Counted from the first letter of the stretch, positions 33,931 to 42,585 are shown. The stretch is DNA of 64,000 nt from JAHEDH01 sp963753285 (GCA_963753285.1 CAVWBT010000001.1:558001-622000); one strand, 5' to 3'. The notes: generated by a model not told the origin, from the sequence alone. Numbers and translations: made by a program.

Positions 33931-35172
33931 TCAGTCCCCGAAGTTGTAGGGCTCGGGGACCTGGCCGGGTTCGTAGCGGCCGATCTCGGCACGGGCGACC
34001 GAGCGCTTGTGCACCTCGTCGGGGCCGTCGGCCATCTGGAGCCAGCGACCCATCGAATAGAACTCGGCGATCGGGAAGTCGGGTGTGAAGCCGGCCGCGC
34101 CGAACACCTGGATCGCTCGGTCGGAGACATAGGTCAGTGCCGCCGGGGCGACGACCTTGATGGCGGCGATCTCGACTCGGGCACCCTTGGCGCCGACATT
34201 GTCGATCATCCACGCCGTCTTCAAGACCAGCAGGCGGGCCTGTTCGATCTTCATCCTCGACTCGGCGATCCAGTCCCTCACCACCCCCTGTTCGGACAAT
34301 GGCTTGCCGAATGCGACGCGGGCCTTGGCCCGCTCGACCATCAGGTCGAAGCAGCGCTCGGCGGCGCCGATCGCCCGCATGCAGTGGTGGATCCGGCCGG
34401 GGCCCAGCCGTGCCTGGGCGATGGCGAAGCCTCCGCCCTGCTCACCGAGGAGGTTCGAGCGTGGGACCCGGACACGGTCGAAGTGGATCTGAGGGTGGCC
34501 GCCACGGTCCTGATAGCCGAAGACGAGGGGCTCGCGTTCCACCGTGACACCGGGCGCGTCCATCGGAACGATCACCATGGACTGCTGGTGATAGGGGTCG
34601 GCGTGGGGGTCCGTGATTCCCATCACGATCGACACCTTGCAGCGCTCTGACGCCGCGCCAGACGAGAACCACTTGCGGCCGCTGATCACGAAGTCGTCAC
34701 CATCGGTCTCGATCCTCGTCCGGATGTTGCGGGCGTCCGACGAGGCCACATCGGGTTCGGTCATCGAGAAACAGGAGCGGATCTCGCCTTCCAATAGCGG
34801 ATGGAGCCACTGCTGTTTCTGGGCGTCGGTCCCGAACATGTGAAGGATCTCCATGTTCCCCGTGTTCGGGGCGTCACAGTTGAGCGCTTCGGGAGCGATC
34901 GAGGGGCTCCGCCCGGTGATCTCGGCGAGCGGCGCGTACTCCTGCACGCTCAGGCCCGCCCCATGCTCGGCGTCGGGTAGGAACAGGTTCCACAGCCCTC
35001 GGCTCCTGGCCTCCCGCTTCAGGTCCTCGAGCACCGGCGGATGAAAGTGTGGGTTCCCCGAGTCGGCCATCTGCTGTTGGTAGACCGGCTCGGCCGGATA
35101 GACGTGGCTCTCCATGAAGTCGGTGAGCTCACTGCGCAGTTGTTCTACCTTGTCGCTGTATGAGAAGTCCAT
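33931..35172 (-). CDS. Acyl-CoA dehydrogenase
   Basis: A 413-residue flavoenzyme of the acyl-CoA dehydrogenase family. Recognisable parts are the FAD/substrate loop CFSMTEPDVASSDARNIRT, the ISGRKWFSSGA segment, and the C-terminal GAAGFTPDFPIAEFYSMGRWLQMADGPDEVHKRSVARAEIGRY. It introduces an alpha-beta double bond into acyl-CoA. The C-terminal motif is of the type seen in plant-ACAD11-like and mycobacterial FadE proteins; the substrate is unknown. ATG 35172 is leaderless. Its -10 box begins with the stop codon of the M50 gene. Confidence 0.92.
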   Translation of the reverse strand: MDFSYSDKVEQLRSELTDFMESHVYPAEPVYQQQMADSGNPHFHPPVLEDLKREARSRGLWNLFLPDAEHGAGLSVQEYAPLAEITGRSPSIAPEALNCDAPNTGNMEILHMFGTDAQKQQWLHPLLEGEIRSCFSMTEPDVASSDARNIRTRIETDGDDFVISGRKWFSSGAASERCKVSIVMGITDPHADPYHQQSMVIVPMDAPGVTVEREPLVFGYQDRGGHPQIHFDRVRVPRSNLLGEQGGGFAIAQARLGPGRIHHCMRAIGAAERCFDLMVERAKARVAFGKPLSEQGVVRDWIAESRMKIEQARLLVLKTAWMIDNVGAKGARVEIAAIKVVAPAALTYVSDRAIQVFGAAGFTPDFPIAEFYSMGRWLQMADGPDEVHKRSVARAEIGRYEPGQVPEPYNFGD

Positions 35173-35179
35173 GCGACTC

Positions 35180-35185
35180 AACCTA
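35180..35185 (-). promoter_or_regulatory. -10 box (TAGGTT) that includes the M50 stop codon
   Basis: TAGGTT on the minus strand lies 7 nt before the acyl-CoA dehydrogenase ATG. Its TAG (35183-35185) is the stop codon of the upstream peptidase gene. Confidence 0.55.
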
Positions 35186-35884
35186 CCCCTTCGGCTGATC
35201 CGCGGCCGCGGCAGGTGGGACAGAATCCTGCGGAGGCTCCACGAGGCCGAACGCCCGAGCGACTTCAGCCGCGAGCACGAGGGCGGCGAACACCGCGATC
35301 GCATACAGACCCGACGTCAACGCGAGGATGCCGCCCGCCAGCGTCACCGACGGGAGCACGACGTTGGCGATGGTCGTTCCGGTGCGACCGAGCCACGCCT
35401 CGAGCGCACTCGAGAGCATCTGCCCGCCATCCAGTGGCCGGACCGGGATCCAGTTCAGCGCACCCCACACCAGGTTGACGTACCAGAAGTTCTCGAGCGC
35501 GAACACGAGCACGGTCGGCTCTGCCGGAATGAGGCCGGCCCGGAATGCCAGCCACACTGCGCCCCCGAGGATGAAGCCGGCTGCGGAACCGGCCGCAGCG
35601 ATCCAGAACCGGCCCTGAGGTCGCACGCCCCGTGACGTCCACGTGGTGAACCCGCCCAGCAGATACAGCGTGATCGAGACCTCGGCGCCCTGCCGGCGGG
35701 CGATCCGCGCATGGGCATATTCGTGCACCAGCACCGTCACGAAGACGACGAGCAACCAGGCCACCACGAACGGCCATGCTCGAGGCCGAAGGATCAGCCG
35801 GTACGGCAGCGGAACGACCAGGAGCGCCACCACCCAGAACGACCAGCGGACGCTGATCGGGATCCCAGAGATTCGGAAGTGCAC
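35183..35884 (-). CDS. M50-family (site-2 protease-like) membrane metallopeptidase
   Basis: A 233-residue intramembrane zinc protease. The zinc motif HEYAH is at residues 54-58 within a membrane helix. The third ligand is in WIPVRPLDGGQML near residue 155. Five to six hydrophobic helices are visible. Such short M50 proteins usually act on membrane anti-sigma factors or transporter fragments; no partner is evident here. GTG 35884 is leaderless, with TACCGT 6 nt upstream. Only 10 bp separate its stop from the next start. Confidence 0.87.
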   Translation of the reverse strand: MHFRISGIPISVRWSFWVVALLVVPLPYRLILRPRAWPFVVAWLLVVFVTVLVHEYAHARIARRQGAEVSITLYLLGGFTTWTSRGVRPQGRFWIAAAGSAAGFILGGAVWLAFRAGLIPAEPTVLVFALENFWYVNLVWGALNWIPVRPLDGGQMLSSALEAWLGRTGTTIANVVLPSVTLAGGILALTSGLYAIAVFAALVLAAEVARAFGLVEPPQDSVPPAAAADQPKG

Positions 35885-35890
35885 GGCGCA

Positions 35891-35896
35891 ACGGTA
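35891..35896 (-). promoter_or_regulatory. -10 box (TACCGT) of the M50 gene
   Basis: TACCGT on the minus strand is 6 nt before GTG 35884. Confidence 0.55.
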
Positions 35897-35911
35897 AGCC
35901 AGGTGAGGAAC

Positions 35912-36004
35912 CATGCGGTATGCGCAGTGCGGAACCGCGCAAAGCGCATGGCGCATACCGTGAGGCCGCCAGGCCGAACCAACCGTGAGGCCGCCAGGCC
36001 GAAC
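35912..36004. repeat. Mosaic intergenic repeat, copy A
   Basis: A 10-bp inverted pair CGGTATGCGC/GCGCATACCG (35916-35925, 35951-35960) is followed by two copies of a 23-bp element containing GAGGCCGCCAGGCCGA (35957-35979, 35982-36004). Parts recur near 55.0 and 56.1 kb. Confidence 0.75.
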
Positions 36005-36077
36005 GCCCAGAGCGTGGTGGCGAGGCCCCCTGGGCCGAGCCGCCACACAGAGCGTGAAGGCGCCAGCCTGAACCAAT

Positions 36078-36083
36078 TAGCCT
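36078..36083 (+). promoter_or_regulatory. -10 box (TAGCCT) of the M20 peptidase gene
   Basis: TAGCCT lies 8 nt before ATG 36092; the longer open frame upstream runs through repeats and is rejected. Confidence 0.55.
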
Positions 36084-36091
36084 CGCTCGCC

Positions 36092-37426
36092 ATGGCGGAT
36101 CTCACATCGAAGGTGCACGAACTCATGCCCGGTCTGGTGGCCACACTGCGGGAACTCATCGAGATCCCATCGGTGAGCGCAGGCGGCTACCCCGAGTCCG
36201 AAGTCAGACGGTCTGCGGAGCGTGTCCGCGATCTGCTCGCGGATGCCGGCGCGTCGAATGCCGAACTCCTCGAGTATCCCGGAGCCCATCCCGCGGTGTT
36301 CGCCTCGGTCGACGGACCCGCGGATGCTCCGACCGTGCTCCTGTACGCCCATCACGACGTTCAGCCCCCCGGTCCGAGTGAGGAGTGGGAGACCGAGCCG
36401 TTCGTACCATTCGAACGTGATGGCCGCCTGTACGGGCGCGGGTCGTCGGACGACAAGTCCGGGGTCATCATGCATCTCGGGGCGCTTCGCGTGTTCGACG
36501 GCAACCCTCCCGTCAACATCAAGGTGTTCATCGAAGGCGAGGAGGAGATCGGGTCGGCCCACCTCCGCGGATTCCTCGACACGTATGCCGAGAAGCTGCG
36601 AGCCGACGTCATCGTGATCGCAGACTCGGGCAACTGGAGGGTCGGCGAACCCGCGTTGACCACGTCGCTGCGGGGACTCGTCGCATGCGTCGTCGAAGTC
36701 CGCACCGCCGAGAAGGCGGTTCACTCGGGGATGTTCGGTGGTGTGTTCCCCGACGCGGTGACCACCATGGCGCGGCTGCTCGCGACGCTGCACACCGACG
36801 ACGGCGACGTGGCGGTGCCAGGGCTGGTGTCCGGCGAGTCCGATCCGCTCGACCTGACCGAGGAAGAGGTCCGCTCGGCGATGGGTGCCGTGCCGGGACT
36901 CTCCGCGCTCGGTTCGGGCAGCCTGACCGGGAGGATGTGGACCAAACCCGCCATCGCGGTGCTCGCTGTGGACGCCCCGCCGCTGGCTCAGGCCATCAAT
37001 CAACTCGTGCCCGTGGCTCGCGCCAAGGTCAGCATGCGGATCGCTCCCGGCCAGGACCCGAACGATGCCATGAACGCGCTCCGGGACCACCTGATCGCCA
37101 ACATCCCGTGGGGTGCGCAGGTGACCATCACAGGCGTCGAATCGGGCGAGGCATTCCAGCTCCCACTCCACGGGCCGGCGGTCGACGCCTTCCGCGCCTC
37201 GATGGAGCAGGTATGGGAGACCGACGTCGTCGAGATGGGCGTCGGTGGCTCGATCCCCTTCGTCGCCGACTTCTCCACGCGCTACCCGGAGTCGGCGATC
37301 CTGCTCACCGGTGCCGGCGACCCGACCTCGGCGGTGCACGCACCCAACGAGAGTCAGGACCTCGATGACCTGGAGAAGGCGGTGCTCGCCCAGGTTCTGG
37401 CGCTCGGGAAGATCGGAGTCCGGTGA
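36092..37426 (+). CDS. M20-family metallopeptidase (dipeptidase-like)
   Basis: A 444-residue M20 peptidase. Metal and catalytic residues are in YAHHDVQPPG (His, Asp), GRGSSDDKSG (bridging Asp), EGEEEIGS (catalytic and metal Glu) and VHAPNES (last His). The dimerisation or lid domain lies between, with VHSGMFGG. Length and motifs fit dipeptidase and carnosinase-type enzymes. The start is the leaderless ATG 36092. Its stop overlaps the GTG of nucS, so the two are translationally coupled. Confidence 0.9.
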   Translation: MADLTSKVHELMPGLVATLRELIEIPSVSAGGYPESEVRRSAERVRDLLADAGASNAELLEYPGAHPAVFASVDGPADAPTVLLYAHHDVQPPGPSEEWETEPFVPFERDGRLYGRGSSDDKSGVIMHLGALRVFDGNPPVNIKVFIEGEEEIGSAHLRGFLDTYAEKLRADVIVIADSGNWRVGEPALTTSLRGLVACVVEVRTAEKAVHSGMFGGVFPDAVTTMARLLATLHTDDGDVAVPGLVSGESDPLDLTEEEVRSAMGAVPGLSALGSGSLTGRMWTKPAIAVLAVDAPPLAQAINQLVPVARAKVSMRIAPGQDPNDAMNALRDHLIANIPWGAQVTITGVESGEAFQLPLHGPAVDAFRASMEQVWETDVVEMGVGGSIPFVADFSTRYPESAILLTGAGDPTSAVHAPNESQDLDDLEKAVLAQVLALGKIGVR

Positions 37427-38082
37427 GGCTCGTCATCGCAGAGTGCACGGTCGATTACGAAGGCCGGCTGACGGCCCATCTCCCCCGCGCCCAACGTCTT
37501 CTGATGGTCAAGGCCGACGGCTGCGTGGCGATCCACAGCGACGGCGGCGCCTACAAGCCGCTCAACTGGATGAACGCCCCCAACTCGGTTGTCGAGACGG
37601 AGTCCGAGTGGGTGGTGGTGAACCCGAAGGGCGAGAAACTCACGATCACGTTGCACGAGGTCATCTCGGACACCGAGCATGCGCTCGGTGAGGACCCAGG
37701 CCTCATCAAGGACGGGGTCGAGGCACACCTCCAGGAGCTGCTCGCGGCCAGGCCGTGGGTGATCGAGGAGGGGCTCGAGTTGATCAGGCGGGAGTACCAG
37801 ACCGACATCGGTCCGGTCGATCTGTTGTGCAGGACCGAAGCGGGCGAGACGGTCGCCGTCGAGATCAAGCGACGTGGCGAGATCGACGGCGTCGAGCAAC
37901 TCGCCCGGTACGTGGAACGGCTCGACAACGACCCCCGGCTTGCACCCGTCCGGGGGGTGTTCGCCGCACAGATCATCAAGCCGCAGGCGAAGACGCTCGC
38001 AGAGGCACGCGGGATCACCTACATCGAGGTCGACTACGACGGCCTACGCGAAATCGAGTCCCGCGAGCTCAGACTGTTCTGA
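37423..38082 (+). CDS. nucS: Mismatch-specific endonuclease NucS
   Basis: A 219-residue NucS/EndoMS nuclease. In actinobacteria lacking MutS/MutL it carries out mismatch repair by cutting both strands at mispairs with help from the sliding clamp. The N-terminal DNA-binding domain starts MRLVIAECTVDYEGRL. The catalytic restriction-like core is GPVDLLCRTEAGETVAVEIKRRG near residue 130 (Asp, Glu-x-Lys), followed by GVEQLARYVERL. The C-terminus ELRLF resembles a short clamp-binding tail. GTG 37423 overlaps the peptidase stop codon. Confidence 0.93.
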   Translation: MRLVIAECTVDYEGRLTAHLPRAQRLLMVKADGCVAIHSDGGAYKPLNWMNAPNSVVETESEWVVVNPKGEKLTITLHEVISDTEHALGEDPGLIKDGVEAHLQELLAARPWVIEEGLELIRREYQTDIGPVDLLCRTEAGETVAVEIKRRGEIDGVEQLARYVERLDNDPRLAPVRGVFAAQIIKPQAKTLAEARGITYIEVDYDGLREIESRELRLF

Positions 38083-38181
38083 CGGCACGGTCGCCTGACA
38101 GCCGACATCGACCCATGGACAGTCGCGGGCGTTCTCGCCCCGTATCAGGTCGTGGAGTCTCCGTGCGAATCAGTCAGGTAG

Positions 38182-38643
38182 TCGGCGGGCAGCGACGTCG
38201 GGTCGATCAGCGCGTTCTTCGGCTCCGGGATCGCCATCGCCATGTCGCTGTTCGGCAGCTTCGTGTCGGTCTTCATCCCCGTGATCGGCACGTACATCGG
38301 CGGAGCGATTCCCGTCGTGCTCACGCCGGCGCTGAGCGGATTCACGAGCACGCTCATCGTTTCTCGCTCACATCCTGGTTTATCAGCAGGTGGAGAACTA
38401 CTGGCTCAGCCCGAAACTGAACTCCAAGACCATGTCATTGAACGGGGGCGTTGCGTTCGGCGCAGCTCTGGCAGGAGGCGCGATCGCCGGGCCCATGGGC
38501 TCCTTCACCGCCCTGCCCATTGCAGCCCTTATCAGCTCGTTCATCTCGAACTATCTGGCGAGCAACGCCGTGGTCTACGAGTCACCGGACCGGGCCTCGA
38601 CCACCTCCACGAGGAGAACGACACCGACAACAGGGCGACGTGA
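38182..38643 (+). pseudogene. AI-2E-family transporter, decayed 3' remnant
   Basis: Only the C-terminal half of an AI-2E (UPF0118) membrane protein remains. Frame one reads SLFGSFVSVFIPVIGTYIGGAIP up to about 38360. Frame two then carries HILVYQQVENYWLSPKLNSK and GPMGSFTALPIAALISSFISNYLA from about 38366 to 38597. Frame one returns for LDHLHEENDTDNRAT and the TGA at 38641. The upstream frame is closed by TAG at 38179 and the N-terminal ~200 residues are missing. It is a truncated gene with two shifts that cancel out. Confidence 0.78.
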
Positions 38644-38726
38644 TCAGGAGCCGGGACCAGTTCAGCCGCCCTGCACAGGCAGGCGATCGTCGGACGCCGC
38701 GCAGAAACCCGGGAACGTGAGACGGA

Positions 38727-39113
38727 TCAGGTGGCGGCCGAGATGCGACCGTCGTCCGGAAGGAGAACGCCGAGGAGCCACCCGACCACCGAGATCACGA
38801 CGGCAGCCAAGAACGTCGACCACCAGAATCCATCGGAGGTCAACCCGAGATCCAGGACGCCGGGACCGGAGAGCCAGATGCAGAACTGCAGTACGAGCGC
38901 ATTCACGATCATCAGGAAGAGGCCGAGCGTGAGAACGACCAGCGGGAGACTGATCAACTGGACCAACGGCTTCACGAACGCGTTCGCGATCCCGACGATC
39001 GCTGCGACGATGAGGAACTGCCAGATGGAACCGTCGAAATCGAAGCCGCCCACCAAGGCCACGGCGGCCCAGAGCGACACGGCCGTGCCAAAGAACGTAA
39101 CGATGTTGAGCAT
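38727..39113 (-). CDS. Phage-holin-4-type small membrane protein
   Basis: A 128-residue protein with four hydrophobic helices (TFFGTAVSLWAAVALVGG; FLIVAAIVGIANAFV; LPLVVLTLGLFLMIVNALVLQFCIWL; TFLAAVVISVVGWLLGVLL). The AFVKPLVQLISLPL motif is typical of the chromosomal family PF04020, named after phage holins but common in bacteria and of unknown role. ATG 39113 is leaderless with TATCGT 6 nt upstream. The gene is intact, unlike its neighbours on both sides. Confidence 0.82.
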   Translation of the reverse strand: MLNIVTFFGTAVSLWAAVALVGGFDFDGSIWQFLIVAAIVGIANAFVKPLVQLISLPLVVLTLGLFLMIVNALVLQFCIWLSGPGVLDLGLTSDGFWWSTFLAAVVISVVGWLLGVLLPDDGRISAAT

Positions 39114-39119
39114 TGCGTC

Positions 39120-39125
39120 ACGATA
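39120..39125 (-). promoter_or_regulatory. -10 box (TATCGT) of the holin-type gene
   Basis: TATCGT on the minus strand is 6 nt before ATG 39113. Confidence 0.5.
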
Positions 39126-39184
39126 GCTGGTGACCGTGGCCGCGTGTGATTGAGCCGGCCGGGCCGTCATCGGGCCCTGTTCGG

Positions 39185-39639
39185 TCAATGACCGAGCAGG
39201 AAGTTCTTGACAGCTGCCACCGTGAGGCCGAGCACCAATACCCACACGCGCCGCCCACGACGGCACCGAGCGCCCCCGTGGCCGTCTGCACATCATCGGC
39301 GTCCCCGACGAACAGTGTCGGGACGGTGCAGAGCAACGCCACCGCGGCGACAGCGGCAACTTGGGCGAGTACGACTTCGACATCGCCCTCGGTCAATCGG
39401 CTACCGCCGAAGACCCGCGCCGACAGCCTGAAGGCAAACCAATGGGCGAGGGCCAGTCCGATCGTCGTCCCCCAGATCACACCGATGAGCGCAATGCCGT
39501 GGATGCCGCTCCCTCCGGGTCTGCCGTCCCGGGATTCCGCACCGGTCGGCAGGGCGGTGAGTGTCGCCAGGAGCACGATGGACAGATACAGAGCCATGGT
39601 GGTGGCTTCACGAAGGATCTCGACACGATGGTGGTCCAA
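39185..39639 (-). pseudogene. Small membrane protein with 3' deletion and frameshift
   Basis: The frame starting TTG 39639 (LDHHRVEILREATTMALYLSIVLLATLTALP) continues through GIALIGVIWGTTIGLALAHWFAF and ends in-family at GALGAVVGGACGY. The natural C-terminus, LVLGLTVAAVKNFLLGH and a stop at 39185-39187, is present in another frame directly afterwards. About 15 codons that should lie between appear to be missing, with a net shift. The in-frame product instead runs on to 39118 with a nonsense tail. The family is an uncharacterised actinobacterial membrane protein. Confidence 0.6.
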
Positions 39640-39710
39640 GGCTGGATTCGTCGATGACGCCGCGACATTCTCGCAGCGGGACCTGGCTCTCCGAAGTCAC
39701 GACGCCGGGG

Positions 39711-39716
39711 TAGCCT
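39711..39716 (+). promoter_or_regulatory. -10 box (TAGCCT) of the patatin/acyltransferase pair
   Basis: TAGCCT lies 24 nt before GTG 39741. This gene also has a GGAGGG site at 39728-39733, so its message has a short normal leader. Confidence 0.5.
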
Positions 39717-39740
39717 CCACATCTTCCGGAGGGTGCACGA

Positions 39741-40562
39741 GTGACCAGGACTGCATATGTGTTGGGTGGGGGCGGCGTGCAGGGCGCGGCCGAGATCGGG
39801 ATGCTCCAGGCGTTGATCGATCAGGACATCCTCCCGGATTTGGTGGTCGGCACGTCGATCGGAGCGATGAACGGCGCCGTCATCGCAGCAGATCCCCAGC
39901 AGGCCGCTGCTCGTTTGACGACGCTCTGGGAAGGTGTGGCCGAGGACGACACGTTCTCGGAGTCCGTGCTCGAGCGAATCGTGACTCTGGCAAGAACCCG
40001 CACACACATCCATGACGCCGCCCCGCTCCGCCGGCTCCTCGAGACGGCGTTGCCCGTTGCCCGGTTCGAGGACCTCCAGGTCCCGTTCCAGTGTGTGGCC
40101 GCCGGCGTCGAAACGGCCGCCTCTCACTGGTTCTCGGAGGGTCCGCTCATCGACGCGATCATGGCGTCGGCGGCCGTGCCGGGACTGCTCCCGCCGGTCC
40201 GGGTGGGGGACACGCACTACTACGACGGCGGACTGGTGCATTCGATCCCACTTGGAAGGGCACTCGAGCTCGGCGCCGAGGAGATCTTCGTGCTGCAGGT
40301 CGGTCGTATCGAGGCCCCACTGAGGGTTCCCGAGTCGCCATGGGAGGTCGGTCTGGTCGCCTTCGAGATCGCCCGGCGGCACCGCTTCGTCGAGGAACTC
40401 CGGGCGGTGCCGGATGACGTGACCATCCACGTCCTCCCTAGTGGCGACGCCCTCCACTTCGATGATCCTCGGGGACTTCGCTACGGAGACACGTCGGGGG
40501 CGAGGGCCCGGATCGAACGGGCCCGAGAGGCCACGGCCGCCTACCTCTCAAGGCTGGCCTGA
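39741..40562 (+). CDS. Patatin-like phospholipase
   Basis: A 273-residue patatin-fold acyl hydrolase. The oxyanion loop is GGGGVQGAAEIG (residues 9-20), the nucleophile serine lies in GTSIG near residue 39, and the catalytic aspartate is in YYDGG near residue 164. It has no membrane helix and no extra domain. GTG 39741 follows GGAGGG at 7 nt. The stop overlaps the acyltransferase start (TGATG). A deacylation/reacylation pair acting on phospholipids is inferred. Confidence 0.9.
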   Translation: MTRTAYVLGGGGVQGAAEIGMLQALIDQDILPDLVVGTSIGAMNGAVIAADPQQAAARLTTLWEGVAEDDTFSESVLERIVTLARTRTHIHDAAPLRRLLETALPVARFEDLQVPFQCVAAGVETAASHWFSEGPLIDAIMASAAVPGLLPPVRVGDTHYYDGGLVHSIPLGRALELGAEEIFVLQVGRIEAPLRVPESPWEVGLVAFEIARRHRFVEELRAVPDDVTIHVLPSGDALHFDDPRGLRYGDTSGARARIERAREATAAYLSRLA

Positions 40563-41611
40563 TGCTCCCACCACGCTGGGTTCGCCGGCTGGCCCTCGCT
40601 CCGGTGATCGTGTTGTTGATCGTGTCCTTCCTCGGCTCGCTCCCCGTGTTGCTGGTCGTGGCTGCGGCGGTGTCGCCACGTCTACCCGGCCGGTGGCGTC
40701 CGCTCCGTCTCCTCTGGTTCTTCCTCGTCTACCTGGCAGTGGAGGTGGTGACACTGATCGCCGCATTCGGCTTGTGGGTGGCCAGTGGCTTCGGCGCCTG
40801 GATGGACACCGACCGGATGCAGGACCGCCACTACCGCCTGCTCAGATGGTCGCTGGCTCGAGTGTTTCGCACCGCTGAAACCGTCTTCAATCTGACCTTC
40901 GACACGTCCGAAGTCGAAGAGGGGCTGCATCGCGACCCCGACCCGGAGGGGCCGCTGTTGGTGTTCTCCCGACACGCCGGGGCGGGAGACTCGCTGATCC
41001 TCGTTCACGCCCTGACCGAGGCGGGCCGCCGCCCGCGCATCGTGCTCAAGGAGAGCCTCCAGTGGGATCCGCTCCTCGACGTGATCCTGAACCGCCTGCC
41101 GACGGTCTTCGTCGGATCGGGGCCCGGTCGCCTCGGGGTCGTCGAGGGCATCAGGGCGCTGGCCGGCGGCATGGGACCAAACGATGCTTTGTTGATCTTC
41201 CCTGAAGGCGGCAACTTCACCGAGGGGCGTCGGATCCGGTCGATCGCCAAACTGGAAGAGATGGGCAGGCACGCAGAGGCCGATCTCGCCCGCCAGATGC
41301 GCTACGTCCTGGCGCCCCGGCCGACCGGTGCGCTCGCCGCCATCGAATCGGCGCCCGAAGCCGACGTGGTTTTCGTCGGACACACCGGGCTCGAGGAGCT
41401 CTCCAGCGTGGTCGACCTGTGGCGGGGACTGCCCATGGACAGCAACATCCGGGGAGCGGCCTGGTGGGTGTCCCGTGACGACATCCCCCCGCCGGATGCT
41501 CGAAGCGCATGGCTGTTCGACTGGTGGCTGCACATCGATCGGTGGATCGTCTCCCACCGCGGAACCGACGCCGTACCGGACGCGATCGCCGATCGACTTC
41601 GGGAGTCGTGA
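40562..41611 (+). CDS. 1-acyl-glycerol-3-phosphate acyltransferase-like protein
   Basis: A 349-residue PlsC-fold acyltransferase. One or two N-terminal helices (LALAPVIVLLIVSFLGSLPVLLVVAAAV; WFFLVYLAVEVVTLIAAFGLW) anchor it. The catalytic motif is SRHAGAGDSL, a variant of HX4D. The second motif is FPEGGNFTEGRR. It probably transfers an acyl chain to a lysophospholipid or a related glycerolipid. It is coupled to the upstream patatin gene by a one-base stop/start overlap. Confidence 0.86.
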   Translation: MLPPRWVRRLALAPVIVLLIVSFLGSLPVLLVVAAAVSPRLPGRWRPLRLLWFFLVYLAVEVVTLIAAFGLWVASGFGAWMDTDRMQDRHYRLLRWSLARVFRTAETVFNLTFDTSEVEEGLHRDPDPEGPLLVFSRHAGAGDSLILVHALTEAGRRPRIVLKESLQWDPLLDVILNRLPTVFVGSGPGRLGVVEGIRALAGGMGPNDALLIFPEGGNFTEGRRIRSIAKLEEMGRHAEADLARQMRYVLAPRPTGALAAIESAPEADVVFVGHTGLEELSSVVDLWRGLPMDSNIRGAAWWVSRDDIPPPDARSAWLFDWWLHIDRWIVSHRGTDAVPDAIADRLRES

Positions 41612-41754
41612 TCATCCGCCATCGCGGCCCCTGAACGGCACCGGCCACGAGACGAGCGGGGCCGGATCCTGAGCTTCCTCGTTCGGTGTGGACTGCCTGA
41701 GGCTGGCCCGTCGAACGACGATCCCGTTCCGCGTTCTGCGATGCCGGCCACCGG

Positions 41755-41760
41755 TATGAT
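41755..41760 (+). promoter_or_regulatory. -10 box (TATGAT)
   Basis: A near-consensus TATGAT lies 76 nt before GTG 41837 of the decayed membrane-protein gene; the promoter may survive the gene. Confidence 0.4.
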
Positions 41761-41836
41761 CACCCGCCAGTTGCCCTCGATGTCGGCGGCAACCGCGCGA
41801 GCCGTGGCCGGTCCACCAGAGGGAGAGCAAGACAAC

Positions 41837-42567
41837 GTGGCCGATCACGAGATCAGGCCCCAAGGACGAATCCGCGGCCTGATCGAGCGTTGGCTCGACT
41901 CGATCGACCGCGTCGAGCTGGTCGCAACGGTCGTCCTCGCCACGGCCGTGATCGCAACGGCCTGGTCGGGCTTCCAGTCGGCGAGGTGGAGCGGCAATCA
42001 GGCCATCCTGTTCAGCGAAGCGTCGGCCGCACGTACCGAATCCACCCGGTCCTCGACCATCGCAGGCCAGCTCGTGCAGATCGACGTCGCCATGTTCAGC
42101 GATTGGCTGGCTGCCCTCGACGAAGACATCCGGAACGGCACGATCGCGGTCGCGCCCGGCCAGCCGTACCGCCCCGATCCCGACACGCTCTCGGGGTTCC
42201 TGTTCGACCGATTCCGGCCAGAGCTCGTCGTGGCCGTACGCGCGTGGCTGTACACCGGCCCGCTGGTCGACTCGGACGCTCCCACATCGCCCTTCGAGAT
42301 GCCGGAGTAAAGCCTCGCGACGATGAGATAGGCAGAGGACCTGCTCGACGAGGCGGAGGAAAAGGCGAGCTCCGCTCGCCGCGCCAATCAGACCTCCGAC
42401 GAATACGTCCTCACGGAGTGCTGTTCGCCATGATCCTGTTCTTCGCCGGGACCAACTCGAAACTGCATCTTCGACGCAACCGCCTCATCACGATGGGACT
42501 GGCGATCGCCGGCCTGATCGGCAGCGTCGTGACCCTGCTCGCACTGCCCATCCAGCCGATCTTCTGA
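41837..42567 (+). pseudogene. Decayed membrane protein of an actinobacterial DUF family
   Basis: The first part starts at GTG 41837 (VADHEIRPQGR) and has a membrane helix (VELVATVVLATAVIATAW) and the family phrase WSGFQSARWSGNQAILFSEASAARTESTR. After SPFEMPE there is a TAA (42308-42310) where a tyrosine codon is expected, then SLATMR and a TAG, then AEDLLDEAEEKASSARRANQTSDEYVLT. A one-base shift near 42417 moves the frame to VLFAMILFFAGTNSKLHLRRNR and the last helix. Two nonsense substitutions plus a shift argue for a true pseudogene. The function of the family is unknown. Confidence 0.75.
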
Positions 42568-42585
42568 CCTCGCGGCGGAGCGGCC

